A stretch of DNA of 64,000 nt, from the NCBI RefSeq assembly GCF_022063185.1, contig NZ_CP091913.1:946501-1010500 (forward strand), in the 5' to 3' direction. The notes beneath the pieces were generated by a model that had not been told where the DNA came from, did not search any database, and was given only the letters and a program-made list of their open reading frames with translations. Within the stretch, counting starts at the first letter, position 1, and each line of letters begins with the position of its first letter. The translations under genes and the position numbers were made by a program. Shown piece by piece: positions 18,511 through 27,931 of the stretch. Origin of the DNA: Nostoc sp. UHCC 0870. GTDB lineage: Bacteria; Cyanobacteriota; Cyanobacteriia; Cyanobacteriales; Nostocaceae.

Positions 18511-19701
18511 ATGGAGAAAATAAGGAAAGAAGATATAGATATTTTAAACGATACCAGGGTAAATTGTTACTCTGTTATGACGCATTTAACAGTGAGTCAA
18601 TATCTACATTTAGTTGATAGTGCATTTCATAAAAGAGGAGGTTTAGAAGGACAGAGAGAAACCCTAAAATCTACTACTGCTCGACGAATTCGTAAAAGAA
18701 TGGTTCAAGATATAGAATTAGGTGCTGTACTACCACCTATAGTTTTAGGTGTTATTGTTGATCCAGATACTTTTCAAAAGATAGATACAAATAATATTAA
18801 TAAAAAGGATTTAATGGATTTAATCCAAAATAATCAACAAGATAATATATCAATTATTGATGGTATGCAAAGAACCAGTGCTTTACGGGAAGCTTTAGAG
18901 AATAATCAGAATATCGAACAACATGAAATACGTATAGAATACTGGATTGCATCACAAATCAATAGTCTTACTTATCGTATGTTAGTCCTTAATACGGGAC
19001 AAGTCCCTTGGAATATTAGAAGACAAATAGAAATAGTCTTCAAAACAATAATTAAAGAAATCAGACAAAAATATCCTGATATAGAAATCATGGATATAAA
19101 CGATGAACGAAGACGCTCAAATCCAGGTCAATTTCAAGCAGATAATATCATTGAGCTATATCTGGTATTTGGTGCTAGAAAAGAAAAGATAGATGTTCAG
19201 GAGAGATTAGCAGATGAATTTACAAGGCAAGATTTTATTGAATCGACCTCAAATCCTAATTTCACTGAAATATTCTATGAAGTTATAAATTACTTAACTA
19301 GATTCGATAAGCTTTTTTCTATGTATAAAGACAGTACGATTGAAGGATATTTCAAGGAAGGGAAAGACTTATTTAGTAGTCAACCTGCTTGTGTTGGGTT
19401 TGTAACTGCAATTGCATTAGCTGTATTAGGTAGACCAGGATTAGACTATACACCAGAAACACAAAATCAAAAATGGAATGATATAAAAAATAATGCTAAT
19501 ACACTATTGAAAAAATTAGAAAAATTAAACAATCAAAATTTGGGAGATTTTTTAGATTTTAATACTTTGAATGAACTGATTCGGAAAAAACCAGGTAAAT
19601 CTAGTTATTTTGAAAGGGAATTTTTTCTACAGTCCTTTAAAGTCTTAGTTGAAGAAAATTTCAGTATTGAAAGTATGACTCCTTGCTGGAGGTCTTACTG
19701 A
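18511..19701 (+). CDS. Protein with a DGQxR/DUF262-like motif, possible defence component
   Basis: 396 residues, AT-rich coding sequence. The region IELGAVLPPIVLGVIVDP followed by ISIIDGMQRTSALREAL (near residue 110) and MLVLNTGQVPWNIRRQIE (near 155) matches the pattern of DGQHR/DndB or DUF262 proteins, where a DGQxR loop sits in a ParB-like fold. No membrane segment or signal peptide is present. The next gene overlaps or directly abuts it, and its product carries an HEPN-like motif. The pair looks like an accessory two-gene unit. The family assignment rests on short motifs and is tentative. Confidence 0.55.
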   Translation: MEKIRKEDIDILNDTRVNCYSVMTHLTVSQYLHLVDSAFHKRGGLEGQRETLKSTTARRIRKRMVQDIELGAVLPPIVLGVIVDPDTFQKIDTNNINKKDLMDLIQNNQQDNISIIDGMQRTSALREALENNQNIEQHEIRIEYWIASQINSLTYRMLVLNTGQVPWNIRRQIEIVFKTIIKEIRQKYPDIEIMDINDERRRSNPGQFQADNIIELYLVFGARKEKIDVQERLADEFTRQDFIESTSNPNFTEIFYEVINYLTRFDKLFSMYKDSTIEGYFKEGKDLFSSQPACVGFVTAIALAVLGRPGLDYTPETQNQKWNDIKNNANTLLKKLEKLNNQNLGDFLDFNTLNELIRKKPGKSSYFEREFFLQSFKVLVEENFSIESMTPCWRSY

Positions 19702-19709
19702 TTGAGATT

Positions 19710-20774
19710 ATGTCCAGAAAGATGATAGACGCTAACCAATATATATTTGATGTGTTAGCTAATTTCGTTCAAGAAAGTAACCAAGGAATTTATATTCCTC
19801 CTAATAAACGTTGTATAGAAACTGATCAGGAAGAAAAAGAATGGTTACAAAAATTAAAGATTATTAAAATCAAACAGATATTACCTGATTTTAAAACATC
19901 TTCTTTTGGATTTGATAATATTAATTATTTTGCGGTGAGTGGCTGGACTAATTCATCAGAGATTAAATACGAAAACCTTGATTTGATTGAGTTAAATGCT
20001 GGTATAGTCACAGCCTTAATTTTTGAATTCAAACTAACTGTAGGAAAAAATATAGATGCTTATACTATTGCAGAGCAAGTTTTTTATGAATCTGACGAAG
20101 AAATTATAAAATATCAGTATACTCAAATATTAAAATTTTTCGCCCCTTTATCAGTATATAGAATTAGCAATAACTTTCCATTAACTAATATCATTGATTC
20201 TGATATTGCAAAGTTATCAGGATTTTTCATTATTAAAAATCCGCAAATACAATTTTTGAAATTCTCTCGCGAAACAAAAGAATATTTCGAGCGTATTTTT
20301 CTCGAAGGTGCGAATAGTATACCTTATGATAATTTACTCTTTAGCTTAGTAGCTGTTTATTGGAGATATTCTTTTCTTGATATATACAGATGTATAGAAA
20401 GATTATTTCCTATTTTCTTTCTAGAAGAACTTCATAATAAATTGCAAATAAAAACTAGTTTACTAGATTTTTCAAGCAATATTGAAAAATATATTGGCTG
20501 GAAACCAAAAGAGAGCGATGCCATTAATTATTTAATGGATAAATCACCAGAAGATGCAATTGCTATTTTTAAAGAAATAAAAAAATTTATAGATGGAAAT
20601 GAAGAAGGCAAAAGTGGGGATATTGTTTATAAAATTCGTAATTCTATTGTACATTTCAGACCCGTAAATGAATATGTTGATCTAGATGATAAACAGTGGG
20701 ATAATATGATATTAGCTTGTTTATATGTCATTGAATATTGGTATGCTAAGTATGATACGCAAATAAATAGCTAG
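19710..20774 (+). CDS. Protein with a C-terminal HEPN-like Rx4H motif
   Basis: About 354 residues. The start is uncertain: a TTG at 19683 lies inside the previous gene, the ATG at 19710 is my choice, and another ATG lies at 19722; a GGAGG at 19688 precedes them. The C-terminal helices contain RNSIVHFRP near residue 325, a canonical R-N-x3-H motif of HEPN ribonucleases, then a helix rich in aromatic residues (LACLYVIEYWYAKY). The N-terminal 200 residues are unrecognised. It likely forms a unit with the upstream DGQxR gene. No nuclease activity can be shown from sequence alone. Confidence 0.55.
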   Translation: MSRKMIDANQYIFDVLANFVQESNQGIYIPPNKRCIETDQEEKEWLQKLKIIKIKQILPDFKTSSFGFDNINYFAVSGWTNSSEIKYENLDLIELNAGIVTALIFEFKLTVGKNIDAYTIAEQVFYESDEEIIKYQYTQILKFFAPLSVYRISNNFPLTNIIDSDIAKLSGFFIIKNPQIQFLKFSRETKEYFERIFLEGANSIPYDNLLFSLVAVYWRYSFLDIYRCIERLFPIFFLEELHNKLQIKTSLLDFSSNIEKYIGWKPKESDAINYLMDKSPEDAIAIFKEIKKFIDGNEEGKSGDIVYKIRNSIVHFRPVNEYVDLDDKQWDNMILACLYVIEYWYAKYDTQINS

Positions 20775-21601
20775 ATGTAAATCCATTTTACTGGGTTTAG
20801 TTGGTAGTAATTTTTCAGTAGCTCATAAAGTGCTGGATGTAGTTGCAATAATTGCTGTGGCTTTTCAAAGAAAGTCTCGGTTGACACCGCAAAAAATTCT
20901 GCGGGATTTGTTGCACCATAACTATCAATGACAGTCTCAACACCTTGCTGCACATCATGACAAAGTTGTTGATATTCTAACGTCATCACCCTAGACCAAA
21001 TCCCATAATCTGACTGACGTGGCAAAATTGGGACACCCTCAGCTTTACCATCTTCTTGATCTAACTGATGAGCAAATTCATGCAGTACAACATTATGTCC
21101 ATCACTCCAGTTTTGAGTATCGCCTTGTACCTGTTGCCAAGATAAAATTAATTGGTCTTTAGTCCATGATTCGCCTAATCTGGCATCACGTCTTTCTTCA
21201 ATAATATAATTATCAATAGCGACAGTTTGATTAACAAAATACGTACTAGGATAAATCAAAATTGAACGCAATTTAGGAAAGTATTCACCGCGCTCATTGA
21301 GTAGTAGTAAACAAGCAACAGCAGCGATAGTTAATTTCATCTCTTCCGTTACCTGCAATCCTCCACAACCAATGAATTCTTTTTCTGCTAAAAATACTTG
21401 TATATGTCCCTGAAGTCTTCGGCGTTCAGCCGGAGAAAGACGCAGATAAATAGGTAGATTATTTTCAACTACCGCATTCCACAAACCAGGAAACAAAAGC
21501 TTTTGCATACGGCTTCTGCGTTTTCTCCTCAAAATAGGACTGAGAAAAATGACAGCAATAATCAGCCCAATAAGAAGAAAAATAATAATTGCGTTAACCA
21601 T
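20771..21601 (-). CDS. mtfA: MtfA-like M90 zinc peptidase with an N-terminal membrane anchor
   Basis: 276 residues. It starts with a hydrophobic anchor (IIIFLLIGLIIAVIFLSPIL), followed by the M90 domain. The zinc motif HEFAHQLD near residue 166 (HExxH) is intact, and downstream SYGATNPAEFFAVSTETFFE near 233 supplies the third ligand region typical of MtfA. Escherichia coli MtfA is a soluble peptidase that binds the Mlc repressor; the membrane-anchored cyanobacterial form may act differently. It is convergent with the HEPN-motif gene and overlaps its end by four bases. Confidence 0.85.
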   Translation of the reverse strand: MVNAIIIFLLIGLIIAVIFLSPILRRKRRSRMQKLLFPGLWNAVVENNLPIYLRLSPAERRRLQGHIQVFLAEKEFIGCGGLQVTEEMKLTIAAVACLLLLNERGEYFPKLRSILIYPSTYFVNQTVAIDNYIIEERRDARLGESWTKDQLILSWQQVQGDTQNWSDGHNVVLHEFAHQLDQEDGKAEGVPILPRQSDYGIWSRVMTLEYQQLCHDVQQGVETVIDSYGATNPAEFFAVSTETFFEKPQQLLQLHPALYELLKNYYQLNPVKWIYI

Positions 21602-21724
21602 TGCTTGTTAGTGCTTATTAATATCTCTAGAAATCCAAAATTATTGTTGAAATCCCCCTAGAAACTATATTTAAACCTTGGTGGGCTTTGCCCACCATAA
21701 ATTACTTTAATTACGAATTACGAA

Positions 21725-23119
21725 TTAAATATCTCCCCCCACTACTACATCTCGAATTCGCAGACTAGGGCCGCCACAACCCACAGGTAAACCATTTTGC
21801 CCACCTTTACCACAACCGCCAGATTCATCCCAATAAAAATCATCTCCAATAGCTTCAATATCTGCCAAAGTTTGAAAAACATTACCTGAAAGCGTCACAT
21901 CTTTTACTGGTTCAGCAATCTCACCATTTCTAATCATCCACGCTTCCCCCGCACTAAAAGTGAACATTTCCCCGTTTGTCATTCCACCCAGCCAATTACG
22001 GGCGTATACTCCTTCTTTAATACCAGTAAATAAATCTGCAACTGGGGTTTTACCCCGTTCAATCCAAGTATTAGTCATGCGGACAATCGGATTATAGTGA
22101 TAATTGAGACAGCGCGCGTTACCTGTTGGGCTTTCCTCTAACTTACCTGCGGTTTCACGGGAATGTAAACGACCAACTAAAATACCATCTTTAATCAGTT
22201 GGGTTGTCGTGGCTGGTGTTCCTTCATCATCATAAAAATAGCTACCGCGATGACCTTCTGGGGCTGCACCATCAAAAATTTGTAGTTCTTCCGGGCCAAA
22301 TTGCCGTCCGATGGTCATGACTTCCAGTAAATCGGGGTTTTCGTAAGCCATATCCGCTTCCGAAAGATGCCCAAAAGCTTCGTGAACAAACAAGCCAGTG
22401 AGAATAGGGTCAATCACTACAGTGTAGGTATTCCCCTTGACTGGCGGTAAAGATAAGGCAGCAACAGCCCTTTGTGACGCACTTTTTACCTGTTCATCCA
22501 AATTCATTAAATCTTCGTAAGCTTTGCGAGAACCTGTAGTTTCCCTGCCAGTTTGAACAGTTTCACCATTTCTGGCGGTGGCTGCAAAGCGCATTTCCAT
22601 GTCTACCCAAGATTGATTGATGAGAGTACCTTCTGAGGTAGCAAGAATAATTTTATGAGAACTATCGCTATAACGAACCGAGGTAGTAGTGATGCGATAA
22701 TCTTCAGCTTTTAATAGTTCAGTATAGCGATCGCACAACTCCTTTTTCTGCGCCAGGGTTACTTGTCGCGGATTTTTACCCGTCAAAGGTAGACTGCATA
22801 TTGCTTGCACCGGGTCAATAGGAGCAAGTAAAGTTTCTTCATCACCCACCATCCGTGCAGATGCTACTGCTTCTTCAATGCGTTCCTTAATAGTAGACAG
22901 CTGATTAAAACTGCTCAAACCCCAGCCACCTTTATAACAAGCGCGGATATGTCCACCGCTAGAGATTCCTTCACTGAGGGTTTCCACCTTGTCGCCACGC
23001 AACAAGATATCTGTCCCCTCTGATTCCTCTAGGCGAATCATCAAATAATCTACACGCGATGAGTAGCGGGTGATGAGGTCAGAAAGTAAATTTTGTGCGT
23101 CAGCAAGTGTAGTCAGCAT
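21725..23119 (-). CDS. tldD: TldD-family metalloprotease
   Basis: 464 residues from the ATG at 23119; a longer frame opening with a TTG at 23158 adds 13 residues and is less likely. The TldD zinc motif HEAFGHLSEAD near residue 250 (HExxxH) and the Cys/Gly-rich C-terminus CGKGGQNGLPVGCGGPSLRI are present. TldD usually pairs with TldE/PmbA in peptide maturation or degradation. No tldE lies next to it here. Confidence 0.9.
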   Translation of the reverse strand: MLTTLADAQNLLSDLITRYSSRVDYLMIRLEESEGTDILLRGDKVETLSEGISSGGHIRACYKGGWGLSSFNQLSTIKERIEEAVASARMVGDEETLLAPIDPVQAICSLPLTGKNPRQVTLAQKKELCDRYTELLKAEDYRITTTSVRYSDSSHKIILATSEGTLINQSWVDMEMRFAATARNGETVQTGRETTGSRKAYEDLMNLDEQVKSASQRAVAALSLPPVKGNTYTVVIDPILTGLFVHEAFGHLSEADMAYENPDLLEVMTIGRQFGPEELQIFDGAAPEGHRGSYFYDDEGTPATTTQLIKDGILVGRLHSRETAGKLEESPTGNARCLNYHYNPIVRMTNTWIERGKTPVADLFTGIKEGVYARNWLGGMTNGEMFTFSAGEAWMIRNGEIAEPVKDVTLSGNVFQTLADIEAIGDDFYWDESGGCGKGGQNGLPVGCGGPSLRIRDVVVGGDI

Positions 23120-23255
23120 TTCTTGGTAGTCACCAGACAAACTGCATTTATTCTGCAATTATTTCGGTAATCTCAGCTAGTACAGCACGGTGTTCCCTTC
23201 GCGGTAGCGTCTCTAAAGAGAAGGAAAGGTAGAGAAGAGTGAACAGCACTCAGCA

Positions 23256-23666
23256 CTAAAAAACATACTTTTCTGCTACCTTCCAATAGCGGGAGAATCG
23301 CTTGAGGTCAATATGTCCATCGTAATCAAAGAATGGTTCGACCTCAAACACTTCTAAGTTTAAAGTACGCTCAATTTCATCGCAGATATAACTAAACCGA
23401 GGACTAGGGCTATTACTTGTCGCTACTAACTCAGCGTTATGTTCTTTAGCAAAAGCTAAAACTTCTTGCGCCACATTACCGCGACGAATTTCTACAGGTA
23501 ACTCTAGCAAGCATTCATAAATAAAAGTCAGCCGTTTGAGACTGAGTTGCCATTCCTCTATCAAGGCATCATCCCAAACCCAAATAGCCGGCGCATCTGG
23601 GTATGCTTGTAAGGCAGGGTTATGAGGACTTAAACAGTCACCATGTATCCAAATAATTTTAGTCAT
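23256..23666 (-). CDS. Stand-alone photolyase-like N-terminal (alpha/beta) domain
   Basis: 136 residues from the start MTKIIWIHGD at 23666. The longer frame to 23729 begins in a ggtgacagg repeat and is an artefact. The pattern IWIHGDCLSPHNPAL ... APAIWVWDD ... RLTFIYECLLELPVEIRRGN ... VLAFAKEHNAELVATS matches the N-terminal Rossmann-like domain of photolyases and cryptochromes. It lacks the FAD-binding part, which is encoded by the upstream neighbour at 23789-24541. The two together make a split photolyase with the domains in reversed gene order. Confidence 0.75.
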   Translation of the reverse strand: MTKIIWIHGDCLSPHNPALQAYPDAPAIWVWDDALIEEWQLSLKRLTFIYECLLELPVEIRRGNVAQEVLAFAKEHNAELVATSNSPSPRFSYICDEIERTLNLEVFEVEPFFDYDGHIDLKRFSRYWKVAEKYVF

Positions 23667-23674
23667 TTTTATTT

Positions 23675-23712
23675 TTCTCCTGTCACCTGTCACCTGTCCC
23701 CTGTCACCTACT
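23675..23712. repeat. ctgtcac / ctgtccc short tandem repeat
   Basis: Four to five copies of the heptamer cctgtca/cctgtcc lie in the spacer between the two photolyase-like genes. The same unit forms a longer array at 32581-32659. Confidence 0.7.
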
Positions 23713-23788
23713 TCTTTCCCTTTTGCCAACTTTGACTGTTGGGTTTTTTAATAAATTCTCCTTTGGGAAAAAGACGCTGTTCTAATTC

Positions 23789-24541
23789 TTAATAGCTACC
23801 TTCAAAATCACAATGACCGTAAAGGGGACATTGTTGACAATAAACGCTTTTGGTGTAACGTTCTAAGTTTTCACGGTTGAAAAAATAAGGTTTATGACTG
23901 AAGGTGCTGGCTACCCACTGCCAGGACATATTATTACTAGCAGGATCACCATCTAATAAGTGTTCTAGAAACCATTTTGCACCTGCTTGCCAACGAATCC
24001 GCCGCCAATGGACAACGTAAGCAGCTAACCACATCCGCATATGGTTATGTAAGTAGCCAGTCTCTCGCAATTCCTGGCTGAAGTTGTCGATGCAAACTAA
24101 GCCTGTACTACCCTCTTTGATATCTTGGGGTAAATCTGCTGCGTATTCTGCTAGGGTGTAGCCGGTTTTGTATTCTTCTTGGTCTTGCCAGATGTTATTT
24201 CCTAACTTGACATATAATCTTTGCCAGTAATCCCGCCAACCTAACTCATTAATTAGTTTGGTTGCATCATCAGGGTTTTGGACGTTATCAAGTACATAAT
24301 CACGAATTTCTCGCAGACTCAAAACACCATAACGAATGTAGGGCGAAAGTCTGGTTACGTCACCTGTTAAAAAATTACGTGTCTTGGCGTAGGATACAGG
24401 GTTGATTTTTTGCAAGGCTGTTTCAGCTGCTTTTCTTCCTCCCAAAGTGTTGCTAACATGATAATCACGTTCTGCGGCTTGGGGGAATTGTTCACCCAGA
24501 TAGGCTATTAATTCATCTCGACTGGCAAATTCACGCAGCAT
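23789..24541 (-). CDS. FAD-binding domain of photolyase/cryptochrome family, stand-alone
   Basis: 250 residues, about half of a normal photolyase and without its N-terminal alpha/beta domain. The FAD-binding part is clear: GDVTRLSPYIRYGVLSLREI near 59, ELGWRDYWQRLY near 99, the region TGYLHNHMRMWLAAYVVHWRRI near 160 and LLDGDPASNNMSWQWVASTFSHKPYFFN near 194, which match the conserved flavin pocket. The C-terminus has CQQCPLYGHC, a CX2CX5C cluster that could be part of an iron-sulfur site. Known photolyase cores use about 480 residues, so this product may need the neighbour at 23256-23666 in trans, or act as a separate flavoprotein. Confidence 0.85.
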   Translation of the reverse strand: MLREFASRDELIAYLGEQFPQAAERDYHVSNTLGGRKAAETALQKINPVSYAKTRNFLTGDVTRLSPYIRYGVLSLREIRDYVLDNVQNPDDATKLINELGWRDYWQRLYVKLGNNIWQDQEEYKTGYTLAEYAADLPQDIKEGSTGLVCIDNFSQELRETGYLHNHMRMWLAAYVVHWRRIRWQAGAKWFLEHLLDGDPASNNMSWQWVASTFSHKPYFFNRENLERYTKSVYCQQCPLYGHCDFEGSY

Positions 24542-24684
24542 AAGTTATTTCTTGACAACATTTAAAGTCTGAAAAGACAGGTTTTTTGACCAAAGAAAAA
24601 AAGGGTACAAGCCCCTAAATAAATTTAGGGAGAAGAAAAAATTCAAACAAGATTAATTCAAGCCCCCAGATTTATCAGTGGGGT

Positions 24685-24721
24685 ATTTAATTTTGAATTT
24701 TGAATTTTGAATTTTGAATTC
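24685..24721. repeat. STRR cluster (aattttg)
   Basis: Five tandem heptamers of the type ttttgaa lie in the gap downstream of the RDD gene. Similar arrays occur near 27703-27727. Confidence 0.75.
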
Positions 24722-24751
24722 GGAGCAAAGCGACGTGACTTCACGGCGGTA

Positions 24752-25534
24752 CTAGCCCCAATCCTGATTCTGAGACCCTAAATAAACGGCTTCTAAAATA
24801 ATATCTGAGTGAATGGTTGCTGGTAAATTTTCTATATTCAAAATCTCTTGAACTTGTTGGGATAACTTCAAAGATAACGCACTTCTAGCCTTGGCTGACA
24901 TAGCACTACGTCGCTGTAAATATTCCCGAATTACCGCAAAATCATCAGGTAATAATCTGGATAAATCAGTAATTTGAATTAACTCCTGATATAACGATTT
25001 AGCCTGTTCAGAAATGATGATATTCGCTGATGTGGTTGGTGTCCCGGCTTGAATTACAATTGTGCCGGCGGCTAAATCACCAAGACGCTTTTCTTGGCGA
25101 CTAAACATAATAAGAAAAGCTCCTATAAATAGGAACTCATCAAATGGACGCAGTAGAGCGCGTAAACTTGCTTGCTGTATCCCAATTGGTCTACCATTAT
25201 CACGAACTACCCGAATTTGTGCGGCTTTTTTACCAGGAGTTTGACCTTGCCATAGAGTTTCAAAAAATACAAAATAACCAGCGTAAATGACAAAGCTGAC
25301 GATGAATGTAATGGCTATCAACCACTGACTAAATGTAGAACCAAAAACTTGTTGCCAAAAATCTGATAATTGACCAGCAATAATCACCCAGGCGATTAAG
25401 AAAGTTGTCAAAATCGTGGCTAATACCAAATAGTCGATTAGCAACGCCCAAGCACGATTACCGATACCTGCAAGGGTAAATTCTAATTCTACACTTTCTG
25501 GTGTGCGGTATTTAACACGGTTAAACAGGTGCAT
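24752..25534 (-). CDS. RDD-family membrane protein
   Basis: 260 residues. The RDD domain is visible: ALLIDYLVLATILTTFLIAWVI near residue 30, LIAITFIVSFVIYAGYFVFFETLWQGQTPGKKAAQIRVV near 90, and RALLRPFDEFLFIGAFLIMF near 125. Three to four membrane segments are followed by a charged soluble tail. The start ATG at 25534 follows an AT-rich leader. It forms a set with the leftward gene at 25675 and the divergent SpoIIM-like gene at 26722, a grouping seen in many bacteria. Confidence 0.85.
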   Translation of the reverse strand: MHLFNRVKYRTPESVELEFTLAGIGNRAWALLIDYLVLATILTTFLIAWVIIAGQLSDFWQQVFGSTFSQWLIAITFIVSFVIYAGYFVFFETLWQGQTPGKKAAQIRVVRDNGRPIGIQQASLRALLRPFDEFLFIGAFLIMFSRQEKRLGDLAAGTIVIQAGTPTTSANIIISEQAKSLYQELIQITDLSRLLPDDFAVIREYLQRRSAMSAKARSALSLKLSQQVQEILNIENLPATIHSDIILEAVYLGSQNQDWG

Positions 25535-25579
25535 AATTTCAATTACCCAAATTTGGCCGTTAAAAGCGAGGTTTTAGCA

Positions 25580-25665
25580 CATTACAAATTACAAATTACG
25601 TAGCTTGCTTCCGCGTAGCGTCTTGTAGAGAACCGGAACGGAGTCTATTACGAATTACGAATTAT
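25580..25665. repeat. Short repeats with GC-rich core upstream of the RDD gene
   Basis: attacaa and attacga heptamers flank a GC-rich palindromic core (cttccgcgtagcg ... ccggaacgga). This mosaic is typical of dispersed repeats in Nostoc genomes. Confidence 0.55.
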
Positions 25666-25674
25666 TTTTGGTGG

Positions 25675-26640
25675 TTAAAATTCCCGTTCCCGTAATTTTA
25701 GCCCTAACCCTTCCCGGCGACTCCGCAAGTCATAGTAAATCACAGCTTTAATTGACTGCCAAAATGGTAAAAAGGCTGCATTTAATAAGTATGCTAAAAC
25801 AAATGTGACTAAATAAACTGCGGCTATAGAGTAAACAGCATTTACTGAACCACTGATAGCATCTTGGATGGATTGTAATAATATGGGTTGGGTGACGCTT
25901 TGGGTAATGATCTGAAAAACTAATTGGATGGGAAATGTAATTAACAAGGCTACAAATAATATTACAACAATCCGCCAAGTATTATTTTGAGTTAATTCCC
26001 AACTGCGTCCAACTGTGGTAACTGCATCAAGGTTATTTTCTATTCCTATCAACACATCAGCAATCAAAAACCTAGCAGAAAACCAGACAACAGCAGTTAA
26101 GATGACCAAATATACCAGGATAGTCAGCAGTATCGTAGCTATATTCGGTTCTGTTACTCCCAATGCAAATTGAAATAATCCTAGGACAATTGCCCCAAAT
26201 ATAAAAAGCATGACAAAGATAGCCAAAAAAATCACAAATAATAAGAGTGCATTGAAGACAAATGTCCATAACTTAGGATTTACTTGACTGCGAGCTATAC
26301 TAACAGTTTCTGGTTGATTCACTAATTCGCCAAATGCTAACCTGGAAATAACTGAAGTGTTAACTAATGCTTTACCCAAACCATACAAGTAAGCAATTAT
26401 TCCCACTACTACTAAAACTACCCAAATCCCAGGGGCATTATTATTAAAGCGAACATTCCAAAAACCTACTAAACCAGCACCGATAAAAAACAATAATGGT
26501 AAGAACAACCATAAAGATGCAATTAAAGCTACGAAAAAGTAATCCTTGAGATGAGAGCGATATAATCTCATTCCAGCACTCACCACATTGCCCACAGTCA
26601 GTGGTTGCATGGGACTAGGAGAACCAATATTTCCAGCCAT
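25675..26640 (-). CDS. Multi-pass membrane protein next to RDD and SpoIIM-like genes
   Basis: 321 residues with about six hydrophobic segments, for example FFVALIASLWLFLPLLFFIGAGLVGFW (near 35), GIWVVLVVVGIIAYLYGLGKAL (near 70), LLLFVIFLAIFVMLFIFGAIVLGLF (near 130), ILLTILVYLVILTAVVWFSARFLI (near 170) and IVVILFVALLITFPIQLVFQII (near 220). It resembles the membrane domain of DUF975/GlpQ-associated proteins, but I cannot fix the family. It is divergent from the SpoIIM-like gene, 81 bases apart. Confidence 0.7.
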   Translation of the reverse strand: MAGNIGSPSPMQPLTVGNVVSAGMRLYRSHLKDYFFVALIASLWLFLPLLFFIGAGLVGFWNVRFNNNAPGIWVVLVVVGIIAYLYGLGKALVNTSVISRLAFGELVNQPETVSIARSQVNPKLWTFVFNALLLFVIFLAIFVMLFIFGAIVLGLFQFALGVTEPNIATILLTILVYLVILTAVVWFSARFLIADVLIGIENNLDAVTTVGRSWELTQNNTWRIVVILFVALLITFPIQLVFQIITQSVTQPILLQSIQDAISGSVNAVYSIAAVYLVTFVLAYLLNAAFLPFWQSIKAVIYYDLRSRREGLGLKLREREF

Positions 26641-26721
26641 AAAGTTGAGCTTTCCTTAAAATTACGGGTATGAATTTGAAGCTATCTTAAGGTACGTTAG
26701 AAGCTAATATGCCCAAAATTT

Positions 26722-27687
26722 ATGAATATTCAACGTTGGATTGCACGAAGAGAACCAAATTGGCAGCGTTTGGATGCTTTACTGAGACAGTTAGAACACA
26801 AAGGGTTAAAATCCCTCAACGCTGGGGAGATTAGAGAAGTAGCAAGTTTATACCGTTCCGTGGCGGCTGATTTGGCACGCGCCCGCACTCAACAGGTGGG
26901 CAATATTTTGATTCATAATTTACAATCCTTGACCACCCGCGCCTACACGCAAATTTACCAAGGTTCTCGTCGGCAGGAATGGCAAGCCGTATGGGACTTT
27001 TATCTTTGGGGGTTTCCCGCCGTCATCCAACAAACGTTTCTCTATATCGCCACAGCGACGGCTTTGTTTTTTGTGGGATTACTGGTGGGTTGGTGGTATG
27101 CGTGGCAAGACCCGACCTTTATGTCCTTGATTGTGCCAGAAAGCTTAATTTCGCAAGTCCGAGATAAAGGTGAATTGTGGATGGGGTCAATTGTTGGTGT
27201 TGAACCTTTAGCATCTAGCGGCATCATGATTAATAATATCAAGGTGTCCTTTGCTGCGGTGGCTGGAGGGATGACAGCCGGGGCGTTCACGACCTATATC
27301 ATGGTATTTAATGGGTTATTAATTGGTGCGATCGCCACCCTAGTCAGTCAAAATAATTTAGCTTATCCTTTTTGGGCTTTTGTCTTTCCCCACGGTGCTT
27401 TAGAGTTACCAGCTATCTTTTTCGCCGGTGGGGCTGGTTTATTATTAGCAAAAGCAATTTTATTTCCTGGTAAATATCGCCCGAGAGATGCCTTAAAATT
27501 TTATGGCTCTCAAGCAGTACAGTTAGTATTTGGCATTGTGCCAATGTTAGTAATTGCGGGGATTATCGAGGGTTTTATCTCTCCTAATCCTATAATTCCA
27601 GACCCATTAAAGTATCTACTTGGTTTAGGATTATTCATAATTTTAGTCATATACTGTAACCGCAAACTTACATCAGCCAATAGTTAG
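26722..27687 (+). CDS. Stage II sporulation protein M-like membrane protein
   Basis: 321 residues. The soluble N-terminus (RWIARREPNWQRLDALLRQLE) is followed by about five or six membrane segments, with the family's conserved SSGIMINNIKVSFAAVAGGMTAGAFTTYIMVFNGLLIGAIATL and FVFPHGALELPAIFFAGGAGLLLA near residues 170-255. SpoIIM-like proteins occur widely in non-sporulators, often beside RDD and MoxR genes, with unknown function. It is divergent from the membrane protein gene to its left. Confidence 0.85.
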   Translation: MNIQRWIARREPNWQRLDALLRQLEHKGLKSLNAGEIREVASLYRSVAADLARARTQQVGNILIHNLQSLTTRAYTQIYQGSRRQEWQAVWDFYLWGFPAVIQQTFLYIATATALFFVGLLVGWWYAWQDPTFMSLIVPESLISQVRDKGELWMGSIVGVEPLASSGIMINNIKVSFAAVAGGMTAGAFTTYIMVFNGLLIGAIATLVSQNNLAYPFWAFVFPHGALELPAIFFAGGAGLLLAKAILFPGKYRPRDALKFYGSQAVQLVFGIVPMLVIAGIIEGFISPNPIIPDPLKYLLGLGLFIILVIYCNRKLTSANS

Positions 27688-27931
27688 ATTTATTAATTTT
27701 GAATTGTACATTTTGAATTTTGAATTTTTTCTGTACGGTTATTGCGATCGCCACTGTTCATTAAACCGAACCTACGTCTATTTCACCGTGTTCTATTGTG
27801 TTAGTGAGGAAGCTTAAGACAAAGCTTTTGGAAATTAAAGATTCAACTAAAAATATATTGCTGCGCTTTCAGCTATAAAGCTTTAAATTAGGCTGCCTAC
27901 ATCTAAATAGTACATTTTTAGAGGTGATATT

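Noticed and set aside
23667..23729. N-terminal extension of the photolyase-like alpha/beta protein
   Set aside because: The extra residues are encoded by the ctgtcac repeat; the natural start is MTKIIWIHGD at 23666.
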